Assembly (NCBI RefSeq): GCF_002149015.1
Contig: NZ_NGFO01000009.1
Coordinates: 118,492-182,491, forward strand
Length of the DNA: 64,000 bases
Origin: Gordonia lacunae
GTDB taxonomy: Bacteria; Actinomycetota; Actinomycetes; Mycobacteriales; Mycobacteriaceae
Direction: 5' to 3'
Shown: one piece after another, positions 43,576-50,656 of the stretch
How the letters are laid out: each line of letters opens with the position of its first letter
How positions within the stretch are numbered: the first letter of the stretch is position 1
Notes under the pieces: model-generated
What the model was told of the DNA's origin: nothing
The model's database searches: none
The model's input: only the letters and a program-made list of their open reading frames with translations
Made by a program: the position numbers and the translations under genes

Positions 43576-43704
43576 ATGCCCAACAAGCCCGCGCAGAACC
43601 GTCAGCCGCAGCCCCAGAACCGCCGTCAGGCGCGTCCGCAGCAGCGCAACCAGGCGCGTCCGCAGGCCCGCCCGAAGACGTTCCCGTGGTTCTTCGGTAG
43701 CTGA
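43576..43704 (+). CDS. small basic Gln/Arg/Pro-rich peptide
   Basis: This 42-residue open frame is preceded by AACAGGA, 8 nt before the ATG. It is almost wholly Arg, Gln, Pro and Asn (QARPQQRNQARPQARP) and ends in FPWFFGS. It is soluble, strongly basic and possibly nucleic-acid binding. I recognise no family. It may be co-transcribed with mscL, 141 nt upstream. It could be non-coding. Confidence 0.4.
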   Translation: MPNKPAQNRQPQPQNRRQARPQQRNQARPQARPKTFPWFFGS

Positions 43705-43729
43705 CGCCGGCGAGTACCACCGCCTCGAA

Positions 43730-43990
43730 GGAGCCCCGAGAGCCACGGCTCTGAGGCGCGAGGAGCGATAGCCCCTCGCACCCCGGCTCCCTGAGGTGCG
43801 AGGAGCGATCGCCCCGAGCGCCCCGGCTCCCTGAGGTGCGAGGAGCGATAGCGACGAGCCACGAAGGGTTGGTAACTCACCAGCCCTTCGTGGCTCGCTT
43901 CGCTCGCACCTCAGGGAACATGGGAAGCGCTGCTTTCGCTCGCACCTCAGGGAACATGGGAAGCGCCGCTTGCGCTCGCACCTCAGGGAG
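43730..43990 (+). repeat. intergenic hairpin repeats, same family as near 17.6 kb
   Basis: Three direct copies of a CTCCCTGAGGTGCGAGGAGC-type unit (from about 43741, 43788 and 43828) are followed by a large inverted repeat. CCCTGAGGTGCGAG (43829-43842) pairs with 43903-43916, and CGAGCCACGAAGGG (43855-43868) with 43884-43897. Two further copies of CGCTCGCACCTCAGGGA follow. It lies between the end of the plus-strand peptide gene and the minus-strand GNAT-like gene. Confidence 0.85.
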
Positions 43991-43999
43991 CAACAGCGC

Positions 44000-44623
44000 C
44001 TACGCCGGTGGGTCGACCCGCTGAACCCACACCGTCGGCCCGTCGGTCAGGGTGAATTCCGCACGCACCAACGCATTCCACTTGCGCGCATACAGTTCCG
44101 ACAACTGCGGATCGCTCGTGCTCGCGGTCACCGGTAACCGCTCGCGCCGTCCACGCTGGATCACGGGGTCGACCAGACCCGCCAGGGTGCCGCCGCGGCG
44201 ATGCTCCGGGCGGACGAGCGCGAAGATCACCCGGATCGGACGCTCGGCGACCTGCGCCTCCTCAGACTTTCGCTGCAGTTCGGTGAAGCGGTGAACGAAG
44301 CCGTCGATCGCCTGCACCTGGTGGCGTGTGCGCGCCTTGAGATCCTCGTCGATCCGTCCCGCCTCATCGGTGGTGGCCGACACCGCGATCAGCGCGATCA
44401 GCTCGCCCTGCTCGTCGAAGACGCCGTGGAGCCCGTGCAGATACTCGACGAAGAGGATCTCCCCATACCAGCGGTACGCCTCGACCGGGGCGTCGTCCCC
44501 GATGAGCCACCGGTAGACCGGCACCTCACGCAGGCCGTGTTCGAGCAGGTCGAGTGCGGTCTCCCGGTCCGATTCGGACAACTGCCGGCTGGTCGTACCG
44601 CCCGCCACCACGCGTTGCGTCAT
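44000..44623 (-). CDS. GNAT-like acetyltransferase domain protein
   Basis: The product has 207 residues. VEYLHGLHGVFDEQGELIALIAVSATT, read in two parts, and RVIFALVRPEHRRGGTLAGL (the acetyl-CoA loop region, RRGG) suggest a GNAT fold; the final half, with LYARKWNALVRAEF, is typical of the last helix-strand. The start is uncertain between 44623, 44671 and 44716. It is divergent from the peptide operon at 44844. The substrate is unknown. Confidence 0.6.
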   Translation of the reverse strand: MTQRVVAGGTTSRQLSESDRETALDLLEHGLREVPVYRWLIGDDAPVEAYRWYGEILFVEYLHGLHGVFDEQGELIALIAVSATTDEAGRIDEDLKARTRHQVQAIDGFVHRFTELQRKSEEAQVAERPIRVIFALVRPEHRRGGTLAGLVDPVIQRGRRERLPVTASTSDPQLSELYARKWNALVRAEFTLTDGPTVWVQRVDPPA

Positions 44624-44843
44624 CGGTTCATACCAGCACAGTTGTGTGGCGTACGGCGAACCACCCGGCATGCTTCGGCCGACATGTTCGCCCATTCCGA
44701 CAGCGGATGAGTTCACGCAGAATTCAACCGTCTCTGGTCAGGACAGGTGGTGGGGTGTGCGGTAATGTCGGCCGCGTTGCTGTCCTCGGGACGGAACGAA
44801 CGCGCTACACACTCAGATCGTCGACAACCATTAGGAGATTCGC

Positions 44844-44945
44844 ATGTCTGACGCGATCAGTATTTCCTGGATCCGCCTCTACATCGAGGAATTGGTCACC
44901 GGTTCCGACGAAGGCGGCGGCTCGGACGGCACGACCGCCGAGTAG
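44844..44945 (+). CDS. acidic mini-peptide 1 (33 residues)
   Basis: AGGAGA lies 7 nt before the ATG. Residues 5-18 (ISISWIRLYIEELV) form an amphipathic, hydrophobic segment, then TGSDEGGGSDG and a Thr/Glu tail. There are seven acidic residues and one basic one (side-chain net -6), no cysteine and no signal peptide. It shares the ELVTGS motif with mini-peptide 4. It is the first of four similar genes; the 178-nt gap to the next holds no other clear gene. It is probably a membrane-associating peptide; function unknown. Confidence 0.7.
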   Translation: MSDAISISWIRLYIEELVTGSDEGGGSDGTTAE

Positions 44946-45122
44946 TTCGGCCCCACAACGCGAATCGCTGCATCCAGATCAGCGATCTGCGGCGGTGAAC
45001 AAGTTTTCTCAGGCATGCGCAGTCGACAGATCGCGGCGGCGATACGACCGACGAGACCGCATGCCACCCGTCGGCCGTATGGCGACGGACACGAAAGATC
45101 GTCACACGAGAAGGAGTTTGTC

Positions 45123-45215
45123 ATGGGTGAAGTTGTCGGCGGAGGAATCGACTCTGCGATCAAGGATCTTCTGACCGGGTCGCTGGACAGCGACGGCGTC
45201 CCGATCGAGGACTAG
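45123..45215 (+). CDS. acidic mini-peptide 2 (30 residues)
   Basis: GAAGGAG lies 6 nt before the ATG. Residues 4-17 (VVGGGIDSAIKDLL) are a glycine-rich amphipathic segment, followed by TGSLDSDG and an acidic end (PIED). Side-chain net charge is -6, with one lysine and no cysteine. The DLLTGS motif aligns with ELVTGS in peptides 1 and 4. It lies 64 nt before mini-peptide 3 and probably shares a transcript with it. Confidence 0.7.
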   Translation: MGEVVGGGIDSAIKDLLTGSLDSDGVPIED

Positions 45216-45279
45216 AAGCACCGGCCGTAGTCTTCGGCCAGACCATCACGTTCGATTCAAGCCACAGAAGGAGATTCAC

Positions 45280-45363
45280 ATGGCAACCGGTATCGAGATC
45301 AACCTGAGCGAACTCATCCGCGACCTGGACAGCCTGTCGGACGAGGCTCCGACCGAGAACTGA
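45280..45363 (+). CDS. acidic mini-peptide 3 (27 residues)
   Basis: AAGGAG lies 7 nt before the ATG. Residues 5-19 (IEINLSELIRDLDSL) form an amphipathic helix and the tail is SDEAPTEN. Side-chain net charge is -6 with one Arg. It lacks the TGS motif and is the most divergent of the four, but keeps length, charge and layout. A 17-bp terminator hairpin starts 12 nt after its stop. Confidence 0.68.
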   Translation: MATGIEINLSELIRDLDSLSDEAPTEN

Positions 45364-45374
45364 TCCACCTTTTT

Positions 45375-45412
45375 CGCACAACGCCCCCGGCCTATGCCGG
45401 GGGCGTTGTGCG
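45375..45412. terminator. strong terminator after mini-peptide 3
   Basis: CGCACAACGCCCCCGGC and GCCGGGGGCGTTGTGCG form a perfect 17-bp stem with a 4-nt loop. It ends the three-peptide transcript; five T residues flank the other side, so it may work in both directions. Confidence 0.85.
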
Positions 45413-45596
45413 TTGCACGCAAGCATCCGAAAAGAACCGCCGGGTCAGCGCACCCGAATGTTGCGAAACGGTTCACCGGAAGTCCATGGACTGTTGACGA
45501 CCGCATTGTCGAATATCGTATTGTCTGCGTCGTGATCGTCGTTCCTCTGCGAACGACGCCCACGTCCGGAAGTCCACCATCGACGAAGGAGACCAC

Positions 45597-45689
45597 ATGG
45601 CCGACATCATTCAGGGCGCAATCACCGACGCTATCGTCGAACTGGTCACCGGTTCGATCGAATCGGGTTCGGAAGAAGCTCCCGCGTAG
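45597..45689 (+). CDS. acidic mini-peptide 4 (30 residues)
   Basis: AAGGAG lies 6 nt before the ATG. Residues 4-17 (IIQGAITDAIVELV) form an amphipathic segment, then TGSIESGSEEAPA. There are six acidic residues and no basic ones (net -6), and no cysteine. It is closest to mini-peptide 1 (ELVTGS) and has the same D-A-I start. It has its own 233-bp upstream region with TTGACG at 45494-45499 and its own terminator after the stop, so it is probably a separate transcript. Confidence 0.7.
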   Translation: MADIIQGAITDAIVELVTGSIESGSEEAPA

Positions 45690-45704
45690 ATCTCGATCCG
45701 ACAC

Positions 45705-45736
45705 GAACCGCCCCGGACTCCGGTCCGGGGCGGTTC
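45705..45736 (+). terminator. terminator after mini-peptide 4
   Basis: GAACCGCCCCGGAC and GTCCGGGGCGGTTC form a 14-bp perfect stem with a TCCG loop, followed by TTTCACTTT. The remaining sequence to 45961 shows only a candidate leaderless -10 (TAGCCT, 45950-45955) for the next gene. Confidence 0.85.
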
Positions 45737-45961
45737 TTTCACTTTCGCGCGGGACAATTCCCACCGAATGAAGCATTCTTCGCCGTCATTTTGCGATACA
45801 ACAAGTGAATCGGACCGGGATATCCGGGGCGGTCCGCTGGGAAACGAGCGCATGTAGACTTCGGAACACTCACGACCGCGCATCCACCGAGCCCGTTGTC
45901 GGGGCAGAATCCTTTCCATGCGGTTCGCCAGCGTCACCACGACCCGGAGTAGCCTCACCTG

Positions 45962-47725
45962 ATGCCCGTCACCCGCTCGCTGAGCAAGGATGAGGTCCGC
46001 GCGTTGCTCGCGCTCCTGTTCGACGCGCTCCGGACGACCCGGTGGGCCTGCGTCGGCTTCCTCCTCTTCCAGCTCGCGTCGGTGTTCACCACGCTCGCCC
46101 AGCCGGCACTGAACGCCGCGATCATCGACGACGGCATCCTGCGCGGCGACGTGGCGACGATCAAACGAGTCGGTGTGCTCATGGTCGTCGTCGCCGTGGC
46201 CAACCTCGTGGTGTCGATCGGAGCCACTTTCCTCGCATCCCACATCTCGGCGACCGCCGCGCGCGACCTCCGCATCCGCCTGCACAGCCGGATCAGTGCG
46301 TTCAGCGATCCGCAAGTCCACTCCATCGGCCTGTCGAGCCTGCTGACGCGTACCACCGGTGACGTGGGCCAGATCCAGGGATTCCTCTTCGTCGGTCTGA
46401 CCGTCGTGGTGACCGCACCGTTGATGCTGTTCGGCGCACTGGTGCTCTCGCTGGCGCAGGGCTGGCGGATGGCGCCGGTGCTGGTCGTCGCGGGGACGGT
46501 GCTCGTGATCCTGGTCGCGGTGCTCGTCCGACGCCTGGTGCCGTGGGCTGCCCAGCTGCAGCGTCGTCTGGACGTCGTCAACAGGGTGCTGCGCGAGCAG
46601 TTGCGCGGAATCGCGATCATCCGGACCTTTCGCCGAGAAGATCGCGAGCGCGCCCGGTTCGCCGCGGAGAACGACGAACTCACCCATGTGGCCCTGCGTC
46701 TGGGTCGTCTGCAGGTCCTGATGCTCCCGATGGTCACCGTCGTCTCGAACCTCGCGGTGGTCGCGGTGACCGCGTTGGGTGCCGTCTTCGTCGACCGCGG
46801 GGAGATGCAGATCGGCCAGATCACCGCCACGGTGGGCTACCTCGCGCAGATCCTGCTGGCGGTGTCGTTGCTGACCATGATCGCCGGGATCATCCCGCGC
46901 GCCGTGACCAGCGCGGGACGGATCACCGCGGTCCTCGACACCGAGCCACTCGACCCGGGTGCTCCCCAGACCGCCGAGGTGTCGACGCCGCCCGCGATCG
47001 TCTTCGACGCGGTGTCCGTCTCCTACCCCGGCGCCGAGGCGCCGACTGTCGACGAGGTCTCGCTGTTCTGCGCACCCGGGACGGTCACCGGCATCCTCGG
47101 CGGAACCGGGAGCGGCAAGTCGACGCTGCTGTCTCTCCCCCTCCGATTCGCCGACCCGACCTCGGGGCTTCTCCGCTGGGACGAGGACGACGTGACCGGC
47201 CTCGCACCCGCGTGGGTTCGGGCTCGCAGTGCGTTCGTGGGCCAGGGCGCCGAGCTCATCACCGGAACGATCGCCGACAATCTGCGGATCGCCCGCCCGG
47301 ACGCGACCGATGACGAATTGTGGGCGGCCCTCGAGGTCGCCGCGGCCGCCGACTTCGTCTCGACGAGGCCCGGGGCTCTCGAGGCCTCGGTGTCGCAGGA
47401 GGGACGCAACTTCTCCGGCGGCCAGCGCCAGCGACTCGCACTGGCCCGCGCGGTGCTCCGCCGGCCGTCGCTGTACGTGCTCGACGACCCCTTCAGCGCC
47501 CTCGACGTCGACACCGAGGCCACGATCATCGACCGTTTGCGACGGACCGATCCGGATGCGACGGTCCTGCTCGCCGCGCAGCGGGTGTCCTCGGTGCAGC
47601 GCGCCGATGTGATCGCCGTGCTCGACGCCGGACGAATCGTCGACCTCGGCACCGACTCCGTGCTGCGGGACCGGAGTGAGATCTATCGGGAGATCGCCTA
47701 CGCACAAGCGGTGACCAATGCTTGA
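45962..47725 (+). CDS. ABC exporter half-transporter with degenerate ATP site (subunit A)
   Basis: The product has 587 residues: six helices (about 20-300) and an ATP-binding domain. Walker A is GGTGSGKST and the signature NFSGGQRQR is canonical. The Walker B end reads LDDP, so the catalytic Glu is Asp, and the H-loop His is Gln (AAQRVSS). Such losses mark the non-hydrolytic site of heterodimeric type IV exporters. The partner gene starts at 47718, overlapping by 8 nt. A TAGCCT -10 ends 6 nt before the ATG (leaderless). It probably exports peptides or lipids; the nearby mini-peptides are candidate cargo. Confidence 0.9.
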   Translation: MPVTRSLSKDEVRALLALLFDALRTTRWACVGFLLFQLASVFTTLAQPALNAAIIDDGILRGDVATIKRVGVLMVVVAVANLVVSIGATFLASHISATAARDLRIRLHSRISAFSDPQVHSIGLSSLLTRTTGDVGQIQGFLFVGLTVVVTAPLMLFGALVLSLAQGWRMAPVLVVAGTVLVILVAVLVRRLVPWAAQLQRRLDVVNRVLREQLRGIAIIRTFRREDRERARFAAENDELTHVALRLGRLQVLMLPMVTVVSNLAVVAVTALGAVFVDRGEMQIGQITATVGYLAQILLAVSLLTMIAGIIPRAVTSAGRITAVLDTEPLDPGAPQTAEVSTPPAIVFDAVSVSYPGAEAPTVDEVSLFCAPGTVTGILGGTGSGKSTLLSLPLRFADPTSGLLRWDEDDVTGLAPAWVRARSAFVGQGAELITGTIADNLRIARPDATDDELWAALEVAAAADFVSTRPGALEASVSQEGRNFSGGQRQRLALARAVLRRPSLYVLDDPFSALDVDTEATIIDRLRRTDPDATVLLAAQRVSSVQRADVIAVLDAGRIVDLGTDSVLRDRSEIYREIAYAQAVTNA

Positions 47726-49613
47726 CCAGAGGCCGCAGGCGCGGCCGGTCGCACCCATCGGGGGTCGGCCGTCGGCACCGTCGCAGAAGGCACCTGCACC
47801 GGACGGATCGTTGCGCTGGATCGTGCGGCAACTCGACCTGAGCCGGGGTCGTGGTGCCGCGATCTCCCTCTTCGCCATCCTGGCCGCCGTCGCCGGCGTG
47901 GTCGCGCCGATCCTGTTCGGTGCGATCACCAACGTCATCGTCGACGGTACGGTCGGCGACGCGACGATGGACTGGAGACTTCTCTGGACCCTGCTCGGCG
48001 TCCAGGTCGGGGTGTTCGTGGCCGCCGCGGCCTGCAGCCTCGCCCAGGGCCAGCTGCTGACCGTCGCCGTGCAGCGGTCGGTGGCCGGGCTCCGTGCGCG
48101 CATCGAGGACAAGATCCACCGGCTACCGCTTCGCTACTTCGAGAACACCAGACGCGGTTCGCTGGTGAGCAAGTTGACGGCCCACACCGACAACGCCGCC
48201 ACCGTGATCGCCCCGGTGCTGGTCACCGTCCCGACCAACGCCCTGACACTCGTCGTCGTCACCGCCGTGCTGTTCGTCATCTCCCCGGTCCTGGCCGCCG
48301 TCGCCCTCGTCGCGGCACCGGTGTCGGCGCTGGCCGCGGTCCTGCTCGCCCGCCGGGCCCGGCCGCACCTGGAGGCCCGGTGGACGACCACCGCCGCCCT
48401 GACCGGTCACATCGAGGAAGAGCTCAGCGCGCGCCGGATGCTGCAGGCCTACAACGCCGAACCGACCGCGGCACGGCGCTTCCGCGACCTGAACGACAGC
48501 CTCTTCTCCTCGGTCCGCTCCGCCCAGTGGATCGGCGGCTCGTTGCCTTCGGTGCTGACCGCGGTCAACGCCCTGGTGTTCCTGGTGCTGGCCGTCCTCG
48601 GCGGGATCATGGTGGTCGACGGGCATCTGAGCCTCGGCGCGGCCCAGGTCGTGGTGGTCTTCGCCCAGCAGCTGACCAGCGCGGTCCGCGAACTCGCGGG
48701 GTTCGTCACGAAGGTCCAGTCCGGAACGGTGTCGGCGAGCAAGGTCCGCGAAGTGCTCGAGGCCCCCGAAGACGTCGGCGTCGACACCGGCGTGCCGGTG
48801 CCCGCCTCGTCCGGCCGCCACCAGCTCCCGCCCGAGATCGTCTTCGACGACGTGGGTTTCGCGTACGACGCGGACAACCCCGTCCTCGAGTCGGTGAGTT
48901 TCCGGATGGCGCCCGGCACGACCACCGCCGTGGTCGGGACCACCGGGTCGGGCAAGACCACTCTCACCAACCTGCTGCAGGCGTTCTACACACCCAGCCG
49001 CGGATCGATCACCATCGACGGCGTCGACCTGACCGAACTCGGCCCGCAGCAGGTTCGCACCGACATGGCCGTCGTCACCCAGGAGCCGTGGCTGTTCACC
49101 GGAACCGTCCGCGAGAACATCGCCTTCGGCATCGACGACGGCCGGGCGGTGGACACCGCACTCGACGACAGCCACGTCGCGCAGATCGTCGCCGCTCTGC
49201 CGAACGGCATCGACACCGTCATCGGTCAAGAATCCGAGAACCTCAGTGCCGGCGAGAAACAGCTGGTCACCGTCGCGCGAGCGATCGCGTCATCGCCGAA
49301 GATCCTGATTCTCGACGAGGCGACGAGCGCCGCCGATCCCCGTACCGAACTGCTCGTCCAACGCGCCCTGCACCGCCTGCGTGCCGGGACGACCACCTTG
49401 CTGATCACTCACCGCATGGCCACCGCCGCATTGGCCGACATGATCGTCGTGCTCGACGATAGGGTGATTGCCGAGGCCGGGACCCACCAGGAATTGATCG
49501 CCGCGGGCGGTGTCTACGCCCGCCGGTGCGGACTGGTGCCCGACGGCACCCGGGACGACGAGCGGGTGGACGGCAACAGTCCGAACGGTCCGGACACGGG
49601 ATCGAACCCGTGA
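47718..49613 (+). CDS. ABC exporter half-transporter with canonical ATP site (subunit B)
   Basis: The product has 631 residues with six helices and an ATP-binding domain. Walker A GTTGSGKTT, Walker B LILDEATSAADP and H-loop LITHRMAT are canonical, while the signature reads LSAGEKQ instead of LSGGQ. Its degenerate signature completes the degenerate site of subunit A and its Walker motifs face the good signature of A, as in TM287/288-type heterodimers. The first 35 residues form a charged proline-rich extension. The 8-nt overlap indicates co-translation with subunit A. Confidence 0.92.
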   Translation: MLDQRPQARPVAPIGGRPSAPSQKAPAPDGSLRWIVRQLDLSRGRGAAISLFAILAAVAGVVAPILFGAITNVIVDGTVGDATMDWRLLWTLLGVQVGVFVAAAACSLAQGQLLTVAVQRSVAGLRARIEDKIHRLPLRYFENTRRGSLVSKLTAHTDNAATVIAPVLVTVPTNALTLVVVTAVLFVISPVLAAVALVAAPVSALAAVLLARRARPHLEARWTTTAALTGHIEEELSARRMLQAYNAEPTAARRFRDLNDSLFSSVRSAQWIGGSLPSVLTAVNALVFLVLAVLGGIMVVDGHLSLGAAQVVVVFAQQLTSAVRELAGFVTKVQSGTVSASKVREVLEAPEDVGVDTGVPVPASSGRHQLPPEIVFDDVGFAYDADNPVLESVSFRMAPGTTTAVVGTTGSGKTTLTNLLQAFYTPSRGSITIDGVDLTELGPQQVRTDMAVVTQEPWLFTGTVRENIAFGIDDGRAVDTALDDSHVAQIVAALPNGIDTVIGQESENLSAGEKQLVTVARAIASSPKILILDEATSAADPRTELLVQRALHRLRAGTTTLLITHRMATAALADMIVVLDDRVIAEAGTHQELIAAGGVYARRCGLVPDGTRDDERVDGNSPNGPDTGSNP

Positions 49614-49675
49614 CAGAAGGCAGGAGCCAGCGCGGGTCGGAACATCGGCCCGTCGTCTCCCGATCAGGAGGAAAC

Positions 49676-50656
49676 GTGTACAGCAGTCTGCGCAGGCTCG
49701 GGATGGCGGCAGTGGTCGCCCTCAGCGTCTCGCTCGTCGCCCCGCTGGCCGGTGGGGCGAGCGCGGCACCACGACTGGTCGACGCCGGTTCACCCGGCCG
49801 TGTCACCGACATCGTGGTGCATTCCGACGCGATGAATCGCGACGTCCCGCTCACGGTGATCAAGCCGGCCGACGAGTCGAAGCCGCGCGGGGTGCTCTAC
49901 CTGCTCAACGGTGCCGGCGGCGGCGAGGACCGCGCCAACTGGCTGGAGAAGACCGACATCGTCGAGTTCACCCGCAACAAGAACCTCTACGTGGTGATCC
50001 CGAATGCCGGACAGTACAGCTACTACACCGACTGGCAGAAGCCCGATCCGGTTCTCGGTGTGCACAAGTGGTCGACCTTCCTGGGCAAGGAGTTGCCCGC
50101 GGTCGTGGACGCCACCTACAACACCTCGGGCCGCAACGCCATCGGCGGGATCTCGTCGTCGGCGACGTCGGTGCTGAATCTCGCCATCGAGCACCCCGAC
50201 CTCTACGAGGCCGTCGGCTCCTACAGCGGCTGCCCGACGACGTCGGATCCGTTCGGACAGGAGTACATCCGTCTCGTCGTGGAGACGCGCGGCGACGGCG
50301 ACGCCACCAACATGTGGGGCCCCTACGGCGGTTCCGGTTGGCGCGCACACGATCCCGTGGTCAACGCCGCCAAGCTGCGCGGTCAGAAGCTCTACATCAG
50401 CAATGCCGGTGGCCTGCCCGGACAGTACGACAATCCCCGGTACGTGAAGGATCTGGACACCCTCGCCGACCAGGTCGTCGTCGGTGGCGTGATCGAGGGC
50501 GCCACCCTCGGATGCACCGTCCAGCTCCTCAACCGTCTCGGTGAGCTCAACATCCCTGCGACCGTGGATCTCCCGCCGACCGGCACCCACTCATGGCTGT
50601 ACTGGCAGGACCAGCTGCACCGTTCGTGGTCGTTCTACGAGCGCGCCCTCCGGTAG
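49676..50656 (+). CDS. secreted mycolyltransferase (antigen 85-like)
   Basis: The product has 326 residues. AGGAGG 4 nt before the GTG at 49676 decides this start. A signal peptide is cleaved near ASA-AP (about residue 31). The esterase fold has nucleophile Ser160 in GGISSSA and His305 in GTHSWLYW, the same GTHSW...YW arrangement as Ag85 and corynebacterial Myt proteins. It moves mycolic acids from trehalose monomycolate to cell-wall arabinogalactan, to trehalose or, for some members, to Ser of small mycomembrane proteins. It follows the exporter by 62 nt, on the same strand, and may share its transcript. Confidence 0.88.
   Translation: MYSSLRRLGMAAVVALSVSLVAPLAGGASAAPRLVDAGSPGRVTDIVVHSDAMNRDVPLTVIKPADESKPRGVLYLLNGAGGGEDRANWLEKTDIVEFTRNKNLYVVIPNAGQYSYYTDWQKPDPVLGVHKWSTFLGKELPAVVDATYNTSGRNAIGGISSSATSVLNLAIEHPDLYEAVGSYSGCPTTSDPFGQEYIRLVVETRGDGDATNMWGPYGGSGWRAHDPVVNAAKLRGQKLYISNAGGLPGQYDNPRYVKDLDTLADQVVVGGVIEGATLGCTVQLLNRLGELNIPATVDLPPTGTHSWLYWQDQLHRSWSFYERALR

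Noticed and set aside
44844..45689. Lanthipeptide, lasso peptide or other RiPP precursors
   Set aside because: No Cys, no leader/core boundary, and no cyclase, dehydratase or maturation protease nearby; the ABC exporter has no peptidase domain.
45611..48112. An 833-residue open frame on the minus strand
   Set aside because: It is antisense to mini-peptide 4 and the ABC exporter, both well supported, and reads as low-complexity.
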